Assembly (NCBI GenBank): GCA_034722275.1
Contig: JAYENW010000025.1
Location: 1-21,186 of the forward strand
DNA from: M55B177 sp034722275
GTDB lineage: Bacteria > Chloroflexota > Dehalococcoidia > GIF9 > AB-539-J10
Length of the DNA: 21,186 bases
Reading direction: 5' to 3'
Shown here: in pieces, positions 14,362 through 21,185 of the stretch
Position numbering within the stretch: the first letter of the stretch is position 1
How the letters are laid out: every line of letters starts with the position of its first letter
Position numbers and translations under genes: made by a program
Notes under the pieces: generated by a model
What the model was told of the DNA's origin: nothing
What the model saw: only the letters and a program-made list of their open reading frames with translations
Databases searched by the model: none

Positions 14362-15591
14362 CTAATCACCTATTATACTGAGAATCTCCGCTAGAGAACT
14401 CGCATTCCGCTCCTGGTGTTGCTTGCCATCCTTAAGTGCCAACAGCTTTTTGCCAGAAACCGAGATAACCCAGTGATAATCCTGCTCCTCTTGCTTAGTA
14501 AGGCCAAGTTCTACTATGTGCCCGGCTTCACGAAGCGACTGAGCAAGAGTGAAGCATGTTGTTACTACCTCTGTGGTTAGCTTTTCGCCTTTAATCAGAA
14601 TCTCACTCTCGCCTCTGATTTCCATGGGAAGCAATTCCATTATAGAGTCAGCATAAAGGGCAAAACCACAGGCTGGAATGTTTTTCCCACCCATCAGCGG
14701 AATGAGAGCATCATATCTTCCCCCTCCACATATCTTCTCTTCACCACACAATAACTGGAAACAAATTCCAGTATAATACTCGAAACCACTTATTGCCCTG
14801 ATATCGATCTGATAATTACAATCCAGACTATCCAACAAACCGGCGATATTTGTGAAATTGTCCAGAGCTGACTTGAATTTTGGTGAAGCCTGCTGAGTTA
14901 AAGCTCTGATGTTCTGTAGAAAGTTACCTGATTTTCCCTTGAGGTCCAAAATGTTGGCTAAAAGACTATTAAGTTCAAGCCTATTTGTCTTCACCTCTGC
15001 CAATGCTTGCCAATTTCCATCCAGAATGCAGTTCGCCAATTTAGCTTCTTCTAAAGGGCTGAGCTTAAGTTCCTCAATCAATGCCTTAACCAAACCAGCA
15101 TGAGACAATCGCAACTCAACATTCTTAAGACCGAGTTTGTGCACCACATCTTGAGCCAGCAAAATTATTTCGGCGTCAGCAGCAAATTTGCCAGCGCCTA
15201 GAAATTCAGCACCATACTGCCAACGCTCTCTCTTTTTCTTCCCTGTCTCTTCAAACGCAAATATATTAGTCACATAAAAAAGCCTGGCGCTCTCATGCTC
15301 ACTGAGATTGTCAATATACAATCTAGCGACAGGGATAGTGCCATCTGGTTTCAAGACGACTCTCTCACCGCTCCAGCCATCCCAATCAAGAAAGGAATAT
15401 ACTGTTCGTAACTTGCCGGGAGTAAGCGTACCGGTAGCTGTAAACAAGTGGAGATATTCTATAGTTGGTGTTCTTACCTCCTTATACCCCCATTTCAGAC
15501 AGCAATTTCTAAAGACACTTTGTATATGGCGAAAACGCAACATATCTTCGGGAAGCAGGTCTTGCATTCCTTTACATTTCTGATTTTCCAT
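14362..15591 (-). CDS. hisZ: ATP phosphoribosyltransferase regulatory subunit HisZ
   Basis: HisZ is a histidyl-tRNA synthetase paralogue without charging activity that binds short-form HisG and confers activity and histidine feedback. The 409-residue protein starts with the HisRS-like GMQDLLPEDMLRF and has PTIEYLHLF, LKPDGTIPVARLY, the GAEFLGAGKFAADAEII region, GFEYYTGICFQ and GGGRYDALIPLMGG. The motif 2 position that carries the ATP-binding arginine in HisRS (FRxE) reads FAFEE here, which argues against an active HisRS. A C-terminal anticodon-domain-like part is retained. It is the first gene of the operon; the promoter TTGAGA-17-TAGAAT predicts transcription from about the ATG, with no ribosome site. 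It stops with TAG, 8 bases before the hisG ATG. Confidence 0.94.
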   Translation of the reverse strand: MENQKCKGMQDLLPEDMLRFRHIQSVFRNCCLKWGYKEVRTPTIEYLHLFTATGTLTPGKLRTVYSFLDWDGWSGERVVLKPDGTIPVARLYIDNLSEHESARLFYVTNIFAFEETGKKKRERWQYGAEFLGAGKFAADAEIILLAQDVVHKLGLKNVELRLSHAGLVKALIEELKLSPLEEAKLANCILDGNWQALAEVKTNRLELNSLLANILDLKGKSGNFLQNIRALTQQASPKFKSALDNFTNIAGLLDSLDCNYQIDIRAISGFEYYTGICFQLLCGEEKICGGGRYDALIPLMGGKNIPACGFALYADSIMELLPMEIRGESEILIKGEKLTTEVVTTCFTLAQSLREAGHIVELGLTKQEEQDYHWVISVSGKKLLALKDGKQHQERNASSLAEILSIIGD

Positions 15592-15598
15592 CGTCTCT

Positions 15599-15627
15599 AT
15601 TCTACACTATGTTTCCCCCGCTCTCAA
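15599..15627 (-). promoter_or_regulatory. Promoter of the hisZGDCB operon, leaderless
   Basis: Read on the minus strand: TTGAGA (15627-15622), a 17-base spacer and TAGAAT (15604-15599). The predicted start is 15591-15593, and the hisZ ATG begins at 15591. There is no room for a ribosome site or an attenuator. Boxes are directly visible; the start point is inferred. Confidence 0.7.
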
Positions 15628-15652
15628 TAAAGTTAAAAGGGTAAACATGAGA

Positions 15653-15681
15653 TTGTTACTTTCACATGCTTACTTTATAAT
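15653..15681 (+). promoter_or_regulatory. Promoter of the nfeD operon
   Basis: TTGTTA (15653-15658), a 17-base spacer and TATAAT (15676-15681). The predicted start near 15688 gives a leader of about 14 bases before the ATG at 15702, with a GAGG ribosome site at 15688-15691. It is back to back with the his promoter; the two -35 boxes are 25 bases apart. Confidence 0.65.
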
Positions 15682-15701
15682 TAAGCTGAGGTTGTAGTCA
15701 G

Positions 15702-17021
15702 ATGCCACATGCTTTGAAAATTTTTAAGATTTTGTTGCTGAGCTTGCTTCTATTACCTGTGGCCATGGGCTTGGGAAGCAGTGCTGTTAGCGCTTCCAGC
15801 GCCAACATTGAGATACTTCATGTGGAAGGCACCATAGTGCCGGTAGTAGCTGATTATATAGATAGAGGCATCAGCCATGCCGAGGATAAGAATGCCGGTG
15901 TTTGTATTATCGAGCTAAACACACCAGGAGGCCTTCTCGATTCCACGGAGAAAATAGTAAGTAAAATCATGAATGCCGAAGTGCCCGTTGTAGTTTATGT
16001 CTCACCTAAAGGTGCCTGGGCTGCTTCAGCGGGAACTTTCATCACCTTATCGGCCCATATAGCGGCTATGACGCCAGGTACTACTATTGGTGCTGCCCAC
16101 CCAGTAAGTGGCGGGGGGGAGGAAATACCGGAAGACCAGATGAAGAAGATAACCGAATTCTCGGCCAAGTGGATGAGAACGATTGCTGAGGAGCGCGGCC
16201 GTAATATGGAGGAAGCTGAATTAGCAGTGACAGAGAGTAAATCCTTCACCGATGTTGATGCCTTGGAATGTAATCTCATTGATCTGCGTGCTAATAATTT
16301 AGAAGACCTTATTTCACAAATCAACGGTAGAAAGGTTGTTTTGGCCAACGGCGAAGAGATTACCATAGATACCACAGGCTATGAAACAGCCAGAAATGAG
16401 ATGAATGCCATTGAGCGTCTTTTACATGTAATAAGCGACCCTAATGTCGCTTATATTTTGTTTACTCTAGCCACAATAGGATTAATTACCGAGATTTCTA
16501 ATCCAGGGATGATTTTCCCTGGAGTCGCTGGCGGCATCAGTTTACTTCTGGCTTTTTATTCTCTGGGGGTGCTCAATGCTTACTGGGGAGGCATAGCACT
16601 TATCTTGCTCGCTATTGGACTTTTTGTCGCGGAATTTTTTACCACCAGCTTTGGATTATTGACCGCCGGAGGCGTGACTTCTTTAATTATCGGCTCGCTG
16701 ATTTTGTTCAGCCACAGCCCCGGAGTAGAAATCAATCGTGGTTTAATTGCTGGGGTGACTGCTGGCATCACTGCATTTGTCATCTTTGTTATTGGTGCTA
16801 TTATTAGAGGGCAGAGACGCCATAAAGCTACTGGCGCTGAAGGAATGGTAGGGAAGTTGGCTATAGCCAAAACATCTCTTGCCCCTGAAGGCAAGGTTCT
16901 GGCTGAAGGTGAACTATGGACAGCCATGACCAATGGTGATAGAGTAGCGCGAGGTGAAGAAGTTATCATAACCAAAGTAGAAGAATTGAAATTATTTGTG
17001 ACAAGAAAATCTAAAAAGTAG
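15702..17021 (+). CDS. nfeD: Long NfeD protein: membrane ClpP-like serine protease with OB domain
   Basis: Membrane-anchored NfeD (1510-type) protease thought to cleave membrane proteins such as its stomatin partner. Of the 439 residues, 1-30 form a signal peptide or anchor (ILLLSLLLLPVAM core). Residues 36-215 form a ClpP/crotonase-like protease domain with LNTPGGLLDST, the serine motif GAWAASAGTF (S109) and K149 in KKITEF, which aligns with the catalytic lysine of archaeal PH1510 as I recall it. Residues 240-375 hold four or five membrane helices, and the last 60 residues are an OB-like domain (GTILAEGELW-like block: KVLAEGELWTAM). It has a short leader with a GAGG site. It stops with TAG, 15 bases before the short NfeD gene. 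The next two genes complete the usual NfeD-stomatin set. Confidence 0.94.
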   Translation: MPHALKIFKILLLSLLLLPVAMGLGSSAVSASSANIEILHVEGTIVPVVADYIDRGISHAEDKNAGVCIIELNTPGGLLDSTEKIVSKIMNAEVPVVVYVSPKGAWAASAGTFITLSAHIAAMTPGTTIGAAHPVSGGGEEIPEDQMKKITEFSAKWMRTIAEERGRNMEEAELAVTESKSFTDVDALECNLIDLRANNLEDLISQINGRKVVLANGEEITIDTTGYETARNEMNAIERLLHVISDPNVAYILFTLATIGLITEISNPGMIFPGVAGGISLLLAFYSLGVLNAYWGGIALILLAIGLFVAEFFTTSFGLLTAGGVTSLIIGSLILFSHSPGVEINRGLIAGVTAGITAFVIFVIGAIIRGQRRHKATGAEGMVGKLAIAKTSLAPEGKVLAEGELWTAMTNGDRVARGEEVIITKVEELKLFVTRKSKK

Positions 17022-17036
17022 GAAGGCGGTTTGCTT

Positions 17037-17336
17037 ATGGAACTAACAGGACCGGTTATCATAGGTATAATTTTTGGCGCCGCTTTTATTATCTTTGTCA
17101 TTTATGCCATCGTTAAAAGTCAGAGACGAAAACTCACAGCCGGTGTGGAGGATATGATTGGGAAGATAGGTGTGGCACAGACAGCTCTCAATCCCAAAGG
17201 CACCATTCTGGCTGAAGGGGAATTATGGACAGCTATAGGTAAGGGTGATAAAATAGAATTGGGAGAGGAGGTAATTATAACTAAAGTAGAGGGATTGAAA
17301 TTGTGGGTGACTAAAAAAGAAAAGGAGGAAAAATGA
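17037..17336 (+). CDS. Short NfeD protein: one membrane helix plus OB domain
   Basis: A 99-residue protein with one N-terminal membrane helix (VIIGIIFGAAFIIFVIYAIV) and an NfeD C-terminal OB-like domain. Its last 60 residues resemble the end of the preceding long NfeD: ILAEGELWTAIGKGDKIELG against VLAEGELWTAMTNGDRVARG, then EEVIITKVEGLKLWVT. It is therefore a paralogue without the protease part. I chose the ATG at 17037 because AAGGCGG lies seven bases upstream; a TTG at 17031 is possible but less well placed. The stop TGA overlaps the next ATG (ATGA at 17333-17336), showing tight coupling with the SPFH gene. It probably binds or scaffolds the SPFH protein. Confidence 0.88.
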   Translation: MELTGPVIIGIIFGAAFIIFVIYAIVKSQRRKLTAGVEDMIGKIGVAQTALNPKGTILAEGELWTAIGKGDKIELGEEVIITKVEGLKLWVTKKEKEEK

Positions 17337-18103
17337 GCTGGCTTGTTTATCTTGTTATCGCCATAGTAGTAATAATACTTCTATCCGCAGCTATCAAAAT
17401 CGTTCAAGAGTATGAAAGAGGGGGTGTTTTCCGCCTGGGGAGATTTGTTGGCCTTAGAGGACCAGGGCTTGTTTTCCTGATACCATTTATTGAGCGTATG
17501 TGGAAGATCGACCTTCGTGTGGTTACTATGGATGTCCCACAGCAAGAATGCATGACTGTGGACAATGTTACCGTTACAGTTGATGCCGTGATTTATTTCC
17601 GTGTAGTCAGTGCTTCAGATGCTATACTCAAGGTAGCTGATTATAGAAAGGCGACTTACTTGCTTGGTCAGACTACCTTAAGAAATGTCGTTGGGCAAAG
17701 TGAACTGGATGAGTTACTGGCTCACCGAGATAAACTTAATGAAAAAATTCAAGTAACTGTTGATGAAGGCACAAACCCCTGGGGGATAAAGGTGAGTATG
17801 GTAGAGGTTAAAGATGTCGAATTACCAGACACAATGCAGCGAGCTATGGCAGCTCAGGCTGAAGCTGAAAGAGAAAGAAGAGCCAAGGTTGTTCATGCTG
17901 AAGGTGAATACCAGGCAGCAGAGAAACTGGCTCAAGCGGCTGGAGTTATCTCCACTCAGCCTGCAGCTTTGCAACTGCGATATTTGCAAACGTTGGGCAT
18001 GATCGCTACAGAAAGAACTAATACCATACTATTTCCTATACCTATAGATATGATGACTCCCTTTCTGAGCAGGGCTAATCCTGAAAAAAACAAAGGTTCC
18101 TAG
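17333..18103 (+). CDS. SPFH/band 7 stomatin-like membrane protein
   Basis: A 256-residue stomatin-type scaffold of membrane microdomains, the usual partner of NfeD. An N-terminal hydrophobic helix (residues 3-22, LVYLVIAIVVIILLSAAI) is followed by the SPFH domain: VQEYERGGVFRLGRF, GPGLVFLIPFIERM, VDNVTVTVDAVIYFRV, YLLGQTTLRNVVGQSELDEL, and VEVKDVELPDTMQRAMAAQAEAERERRAKV. An alanine- and glutamate-rich helix of roughly 180-210 then supports oligomerisation, and the ILFPIPIDM tail is typical of the subgroup. GGAGG lies just before the ATG within the end of the short NfeD gene. The stop is TAG. It is the last gene of the operon, followed by a bidirectional hairpin. Confidence 0.95.
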   Translation: MSWLVYLVIAIVVIILLSAAIKIVQEYERGGVFRLGRFVGLRGPGLVFLIPFIERMWKIDLRVVTMDVPQQECMTVDNVTVTVDAVIYFRVVSASDAILKVADYRKATYLLGQTTLRNVVGQSELDELLAHRDKLNEKIQVTVDEGTNPWGIKVSMVEVKDVELPDTMQRAMAAQAEAERERRAKVVHAEGEYQAAEKLAQAAGVISTQPAALQLRYLQTLGMIATERTNTILFPIPIDMMTPFLSRANPEKNKGS

Positions 18104-18219
18104 GTGTAGGGCTGCAGAACCTGACATTCCGCATGTAGCCACACTACTCACTGTGGCGGCAACGGGGCTTTCTGCAGTAAGCAATGGTTGCCATTATCAG
18201 AGAAGAACAAGAGTGAGAA

Positions 18220-18254
18220 TTGAGGAGGCAGGTTATGTGATTCCTGCCTCTCAA
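18220..18254. terminator. Bidirectional hairpin between SPFH gene and pyrD
   Basis: TTGAGGAGGCAGG (18220-18232) pairs with CCTGCCTCTCAA (18243-18254), leaving one bulged base and a loop of about 10 bases. It lies between convergent genes, 11 bases from the pyrD stop. No long T run follows in either direction, so it is a likely but not textbook intrinsic terminator. Confidence 0.6.
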
Positions 18255-18264
18255 TTAACCAAGC

Positions 18265-19197
18265 TCAATGGGCAATTCCAACAAGGTTGCCCAGCTTTTG
18301 AATTCCCTGAGCCTTCATAAATTTCTCTATCCCTTGCAGTATAGCAAGGCCAATTCCAGGGTTACTCAAATTAGCGGTGCCAACCTGTATAGCACTGGCT
18401 CCACACATAATAAACTCCAGAGCATCGCTGGCAGAGGCAATGCCTCCACAACCTACTACTGGAATATGTACAACTTCAGCTACTTCATAAACCATGTAAA
18501 GTGCTATAGGTTTGATAGCAGGGCCAGAAAGTCCACCAGTCACATTTCCTAACCAGGGCTTCCCTGTTTTTATGTCAATGGCCATTCCTTTCACTGAATT
18601 AATCAAAGATATTGCATCAGCACCAGCTTCTTCCACTGCCAAGGCAATTTCTTTGATATCAGCTACATTAGGGCTCAATTTCACCATAAGTGGTAAGCTA
18701 CTGGCATTTTTGGTTGCTGAGGTTAGCTGGGCAGCAAGTTTGGAATCTACTCCAAATTCCACCCCGCCTGCGGAGATATTGGGACAACTGATATTCAGCT
18801 CAATACCACTTATTCCTGGCACTCCTTCTAATTGGCTTACCACATCAACATATTCATCTATTGTTTCCCCAGCAACATTGACGATAACTGGAACCTTCCA
18901 ATTTGCCCATATAGGCGCTTTTTCCTCGATCAAAGCCGCAACACCGATGTTTTCCAGACCCACAGAATTAAGCAAACCATTCGTAGTTTCCAGTAACCGT
19001 GGTTGTGAATTGCCTTTCCGAGGCTTGAGAGTGGTCCCTTTGCAAATGATGGCCCCCAGGTTTTGTATCGCGACCAGCTCAGCATACTCTGTGCCATACC
19101 CAAATATGCCCGAAGCTATCATTACGGGGTTGGATAGAGCTAACCCACGAGGATGATGAGAGGCTAACTGAACACGAAGGTCCAAGGAATTTCCCAT
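18265..19197 (-). CDS. pyrD: Dihydroorotate dehydrogenase, type 1B catalytic subunit
   Basis: Oxidises dihydroorotate to orotate in pyrimidine synthesis. The 310 residues form an FMN TIM barrel with NPVMIASGIFGYG, IICKGTTLKPRKGN, NSVGLENIG, VNVAGET, the catalytic-base cysteine C138 in NISCPN, VKLSPNV, GGLSGPAIKP, VGCGGI and IQVGTA. A cysteine base and this layout indicate class 1; similarity is to type 1B, which normally works with an FAD/iron-sulfur PyrK subunit, and no pyrK lies next to it here. The ATG at 19197 follows a TATAAT (19216 to 19211, minus) with a weak T-rich -35 and no ribosome site. It is divergent from rimI. The stop is TGA. Confidence 0.95.
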   Translation of the reverse strand: MGNSLDLRVQLASHHPRGLALSNPVMIASGIFGYGTEYAELVAIQNLGAIICKGTTLKPRKGNSQPRLLETTNGLLNSVGLENIGVAALIEEKAPIWANWKVPVIVNVAGETIDEYVDVVSQLEGVPGISGIELNISCPNISAGGVEFGVDSKLAAQLTSATKNASSLPLMVKLSPNVADIKEIALAVEEAGADAISLINSVKGMAIDIKTGKPWLGNVTGGLSGPAIKPIALYMVYEVAEVVHIPVVGCGGIASASDALEFIMCGASAIQVGTANLSNPGIGLAILQGIEKFMKAQGIQKLGNLVGIAH

Positions 19198-19279
19198 ATC
19201 TTAAGTACTTATTATATTTTGTTTTAGCGCAAAAAAAAACTGGAAGGTATTTCATTTCGAACTAAAAGATTAAATGATA

Positions 19280-19288
19280 TGCTAGAAT
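19280..19288 (+). promoter_or_regulatory. Extended -10 promoter of rimI
   Basis: TG-C-TAGAAT spans 19280-19288. The predicted transcription start is near 19295, two bases before the ATG at 19297. No convincing -35 is seen. The boxes are direct observations; a leaderless transcript is inferred. Confidence 0.5.
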
Positions 19289-19296
19289 TTCTATGA

Positions 19297-19947
19297 ATGC
19301 CAGATTTGAATTATGCCATCCGGCCAATGAAAGAAAGTGATATCCTTCAAATGGCTGAAGTTGACCGTGAAGTTTTTCCTTCTGAATGGATGTTCCGTTC
19401 TTTATCTTCATACCAGAGAGAGTTTAGAAATCCCTTAGCCTACTACTTAGTAGCTTACACCATAAACAAGCTACCACCTGATTTACACCAGTCAACCATG
19501 CCAAAAATACCCTTCTTTCAAGGTCTTTTCCGCCGCAATCGTTTGCCGCCCGAAGACAAACATGAGCCACAATATATTGCTGGTTTCGCTGGCCTGTGGC
19601 TGATAGCAAGAGATGCCCATATTATCTCCATAGCCGTAAGAGACCAACATCGTAAAGAAGGTCTTGGTGAAGCACTGTTAATTTCTACTATCAGCCTTGC
19701 AATAAAATCAAATGCTGCTGTAGTTACTTTAGAGGTACGTGCCTCCAACGAGATAGCTCAGGCGCTTTACAGAAAATACGGATTCCGTGTAATAGGTAAG
19801 CGTCCCAGGTACTACTCTGATAATGCCGAGGATGCTGTGCTTATGAGCACCGACAACCTCGTTTTAGCCTCAGTTAAATCGCAGTTCCAGAAACTGAAAG
19901 AGGAATATGGGCGAAAGCACCACACAATTTCTCTACAGTCATTTTAG
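19297..19947 (+). CDS. rimI: RimI-like GNAT acetyltransferase with internal insertion
   Basis: GNAT-fold N-acetyltransferase most like RimI, which acetylates the N-terminal alanine of ribosomal protein S18. IRPMKESDILQMAEVDREVFPSEW is the usual RimI start. The acetyl-CoA pyrophosphate loop is IAVRDQHRKEGLGEALL (about 112-128), followed by LEVRASNEIAQALYRKYGF and GKRPRYYSDNAEDAVLM, the RimI C-terminal signature. At 216 residues it is longer than typical RimI (about 150); the extra length is a basic, proline-rich insertion around residues 56-91 and a C-terminal tail of about 30 residues. It starts just after an extended -10 box with no ribosome site. Its TAG stop (19945-19947) overlaps the stop of the convergent aldolase gene. 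Another peptide target is possible. Confidence 0.85.
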   Translation: MPDLNYAIRPMKESDILQMAEVDREVFPSEWMFRSLSSYQREFRNPLAYYLVAYTINKLPPDLHQSTMPKIPFFQGLFRRNRLPPEDKHEPQYIAGFAGLWLIARDAHIISIAVRDQHRKEGLGEALLISTISLAIKSNAAVVTLEVRASNEIAQALYRKYGFRVIGKRPRYYSDNAEDAVLMSTDNLVLASVKSQFQKLKEEYGRKHHTISLQSF

Positions 19948-20996
19948 CCAGTTTTCACCCCCATTTCCTTGATAAGCGTCTCAATACGCTTCAAGGCTTC
20001 ATTCATGTCCCCAGTGTTGACCATGCAGTGGGTGACAGCGCGTACCTTCCGTCCACCTAGATAGCTGAACCTGACCCCCCGGGCATCCATTTCCTTTATG
20101 AACTCAAGGGCAGAGACAGTATTGGGAGGTTCAAATATCACAATGTTGCTCTGAACTCTCTCAGAATGGATGGCAATGCCAGGAATACCTGCCAGACCAC
20201 ATGCTATACGCTTGGCATTAGAGTGGTCTTCATCCAAACGATTGATCATCCTCTGCAGGGCGATGATGCCAGCGGCAGCGATAATGCCTGCCTGACGCAT
20301 CCCACCCCCCAGCATCTGGCGCCACCTGCGAGCTTTTGCGACAAATTCTTCAGTTCCGCACAGAAGAGAACCTACAGGAGCACTGAGGCTCTTAGAGAGA
20401 CAGAAGCAAATAGAGTCCACAGGTGTAACCAATCTACTGGCCGGCACTCCGAGAGCAACGGCGGCATTGAAAATGCGCGCTCCATCCAGATGAACCTGCA
20501 ATCCGTGCTGGTGTGCAAGTTTAGCCATAGCTGAGGTATACTCAGGAGTGAGAACAGTACCACCGCAACGGTTGTGAGTATTTTCCAGGCAAAGAAGCGC
20601 AGTCTGCGGAAAGTGGATATTGGCTGGTCTAATTGTCTGTTGTACTTCGTCAAGGTCCATCTGACCATTGGGGTTATCGGGAACAGTTCGCAATACAACT
20701 CCTCCCAGCGCTGACGCAGACCCCAGTTCATACCATAAAATATGCGCCTCACTGCCTAGAAGGATTTCATTGCCGTGGTGAGTATGGGTTAGGACAGCTA
20801 TGAGATTGCTCATAGTGCCACTAGCAGTAAGAAGTGCAGCCTCTTTACCCAGCATGTCAGCAGCTAGTTCCTCGAGAAAGTTGACGGTAGGATCCTCTTT
20901 ATAGACATCATCCCCTAATTCTGCCTCATACATAGCACGACGCATATCCTCTGTGGGGAGAGTTATGGTATCACTGCGCAAGTCAATAATTTTCAT
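19944..20996 (-). CDS. ltaE: Low-specificity L-threonine aldolase family
   Basis: PLP enzyme of fold type I that cleaves threonine or allo-threonine to glycine and acetaldehyde. The 350 residues start with the family hallmark IDLRSDTITLPTEDMRRAM, then GDDVYKEDPTVN, LLTASGTMSNLIAVLTH, CLENTHNRCGGTVL, VHLDGARIFNAAVALG with the PLP-contact aspartate, and the lysine segment CLSKSLSAPVGS (K202), then RRWRQMLGGGMRQAG. A strong AAGGAGG ribosome site lies six bases before the ATG, in contrast to the leaderless genes nearby. tRNA-Val lies 113 bases upstream on the same strand. The stop is TAA, overlapping the rimI stop by four bases (19944-19947). The family also contains other beta-eliminating enzymes, so substrate range is inferred. 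Confidence 0.93.
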   Translation of the reverse strand: MKIIDLRSDTITLPTEDMRRAMYEAELGDDVYKEDPTVNFLEELAADMLGKEAALLTASGTMSNLIAVLTHTHHGNEILLGSEAHILWYELGSASALGGVVLRTVPDNPNGQMDLDEVQQTIRPANIHFPQTALLCLENTHNRCGGTVLTPEYTSAMAKLAHQHGLQVHLDGARIFNAAVALGVPASRLVTPVDSICFCLSKSLSAPVGSLLCGTEEFVAKARRWRQMLGGGMRQAGIIAAAGIIALQRMINRLDEDHSNAKRIACGLAGIPGIAIHSERVQSNIVIFEPPNTVSALEFIKEMDARGVRFSYLGGRKVRAVTHCMVNTGDMNEALKRIETLIKEMGVKTG

Positions 20997-21109
20997 ATGA
21001 GCCTCCTTGCGACTAGCATTCAGTCAATAGCAAGTGTGAGTTACTGGATTTTGGAGGAAGCAAAAGGGGAATTAGCTCTGAGCCTGTTTGTGGTAACATA
21101 ATTATCTTG

Positions 21110-21185
21110 TGGTGGGCGGTACTGGATTTGAACCAGTGACCTCTTGCGTGTGAAGCAAGCGCTCTCACCACTGAGCTAACCGCCC
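21110..21185 (-). tRNA. tRNA-Val (anticodon CAC)
   Basis: Read on the minus strand, the acceptor stem GGGCGGT pairs with ACCGCCC, the D arm is TTAGCTCAGTGG, the anticodon stem CTTGC/GCAAG encloses TTCACAC with anticodon CAC, and the T arm is ACTGGTTCAAATCCAGT. The discriminator A (21113) is followed by an encoded CCA (21112-21110), unlike the tRNA-Glu of this window. The 5' end is one base from the window edge, so its promoter cannot be seen. Confidence 0.97.

Noticed and set aside
14362..15591. Reading this gene as histidyl-tRNA synthetase
   Set aside because: The motif 2 arginine is missing (FAFEE), and the gene sits in a his operon next to short-form HisG, which fits HisZ.
16580..17101. 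Minus-strand open frame of 173 codons opposite nfeD
   Set aside because: It lies wholly antisense to the conserved nfeD membrane region and OB domain and has no recognisable motif.
18102..18330. Open frame after the SPFH gene that reads like a protein fragment (PDIPHVATLLTVAATG...)
   Set aside because: It has no ATG or ribosome site, runs through the terminator hairpin into antisense pyrD and matches no family I know.
18512..19156. Long plus-strand open frame of 214 codons opposite pyrD
   Set aside because: It is the complement of a clearly conserved pyrD gene, and its sequence is low-complexity antisense translation with no family motif.
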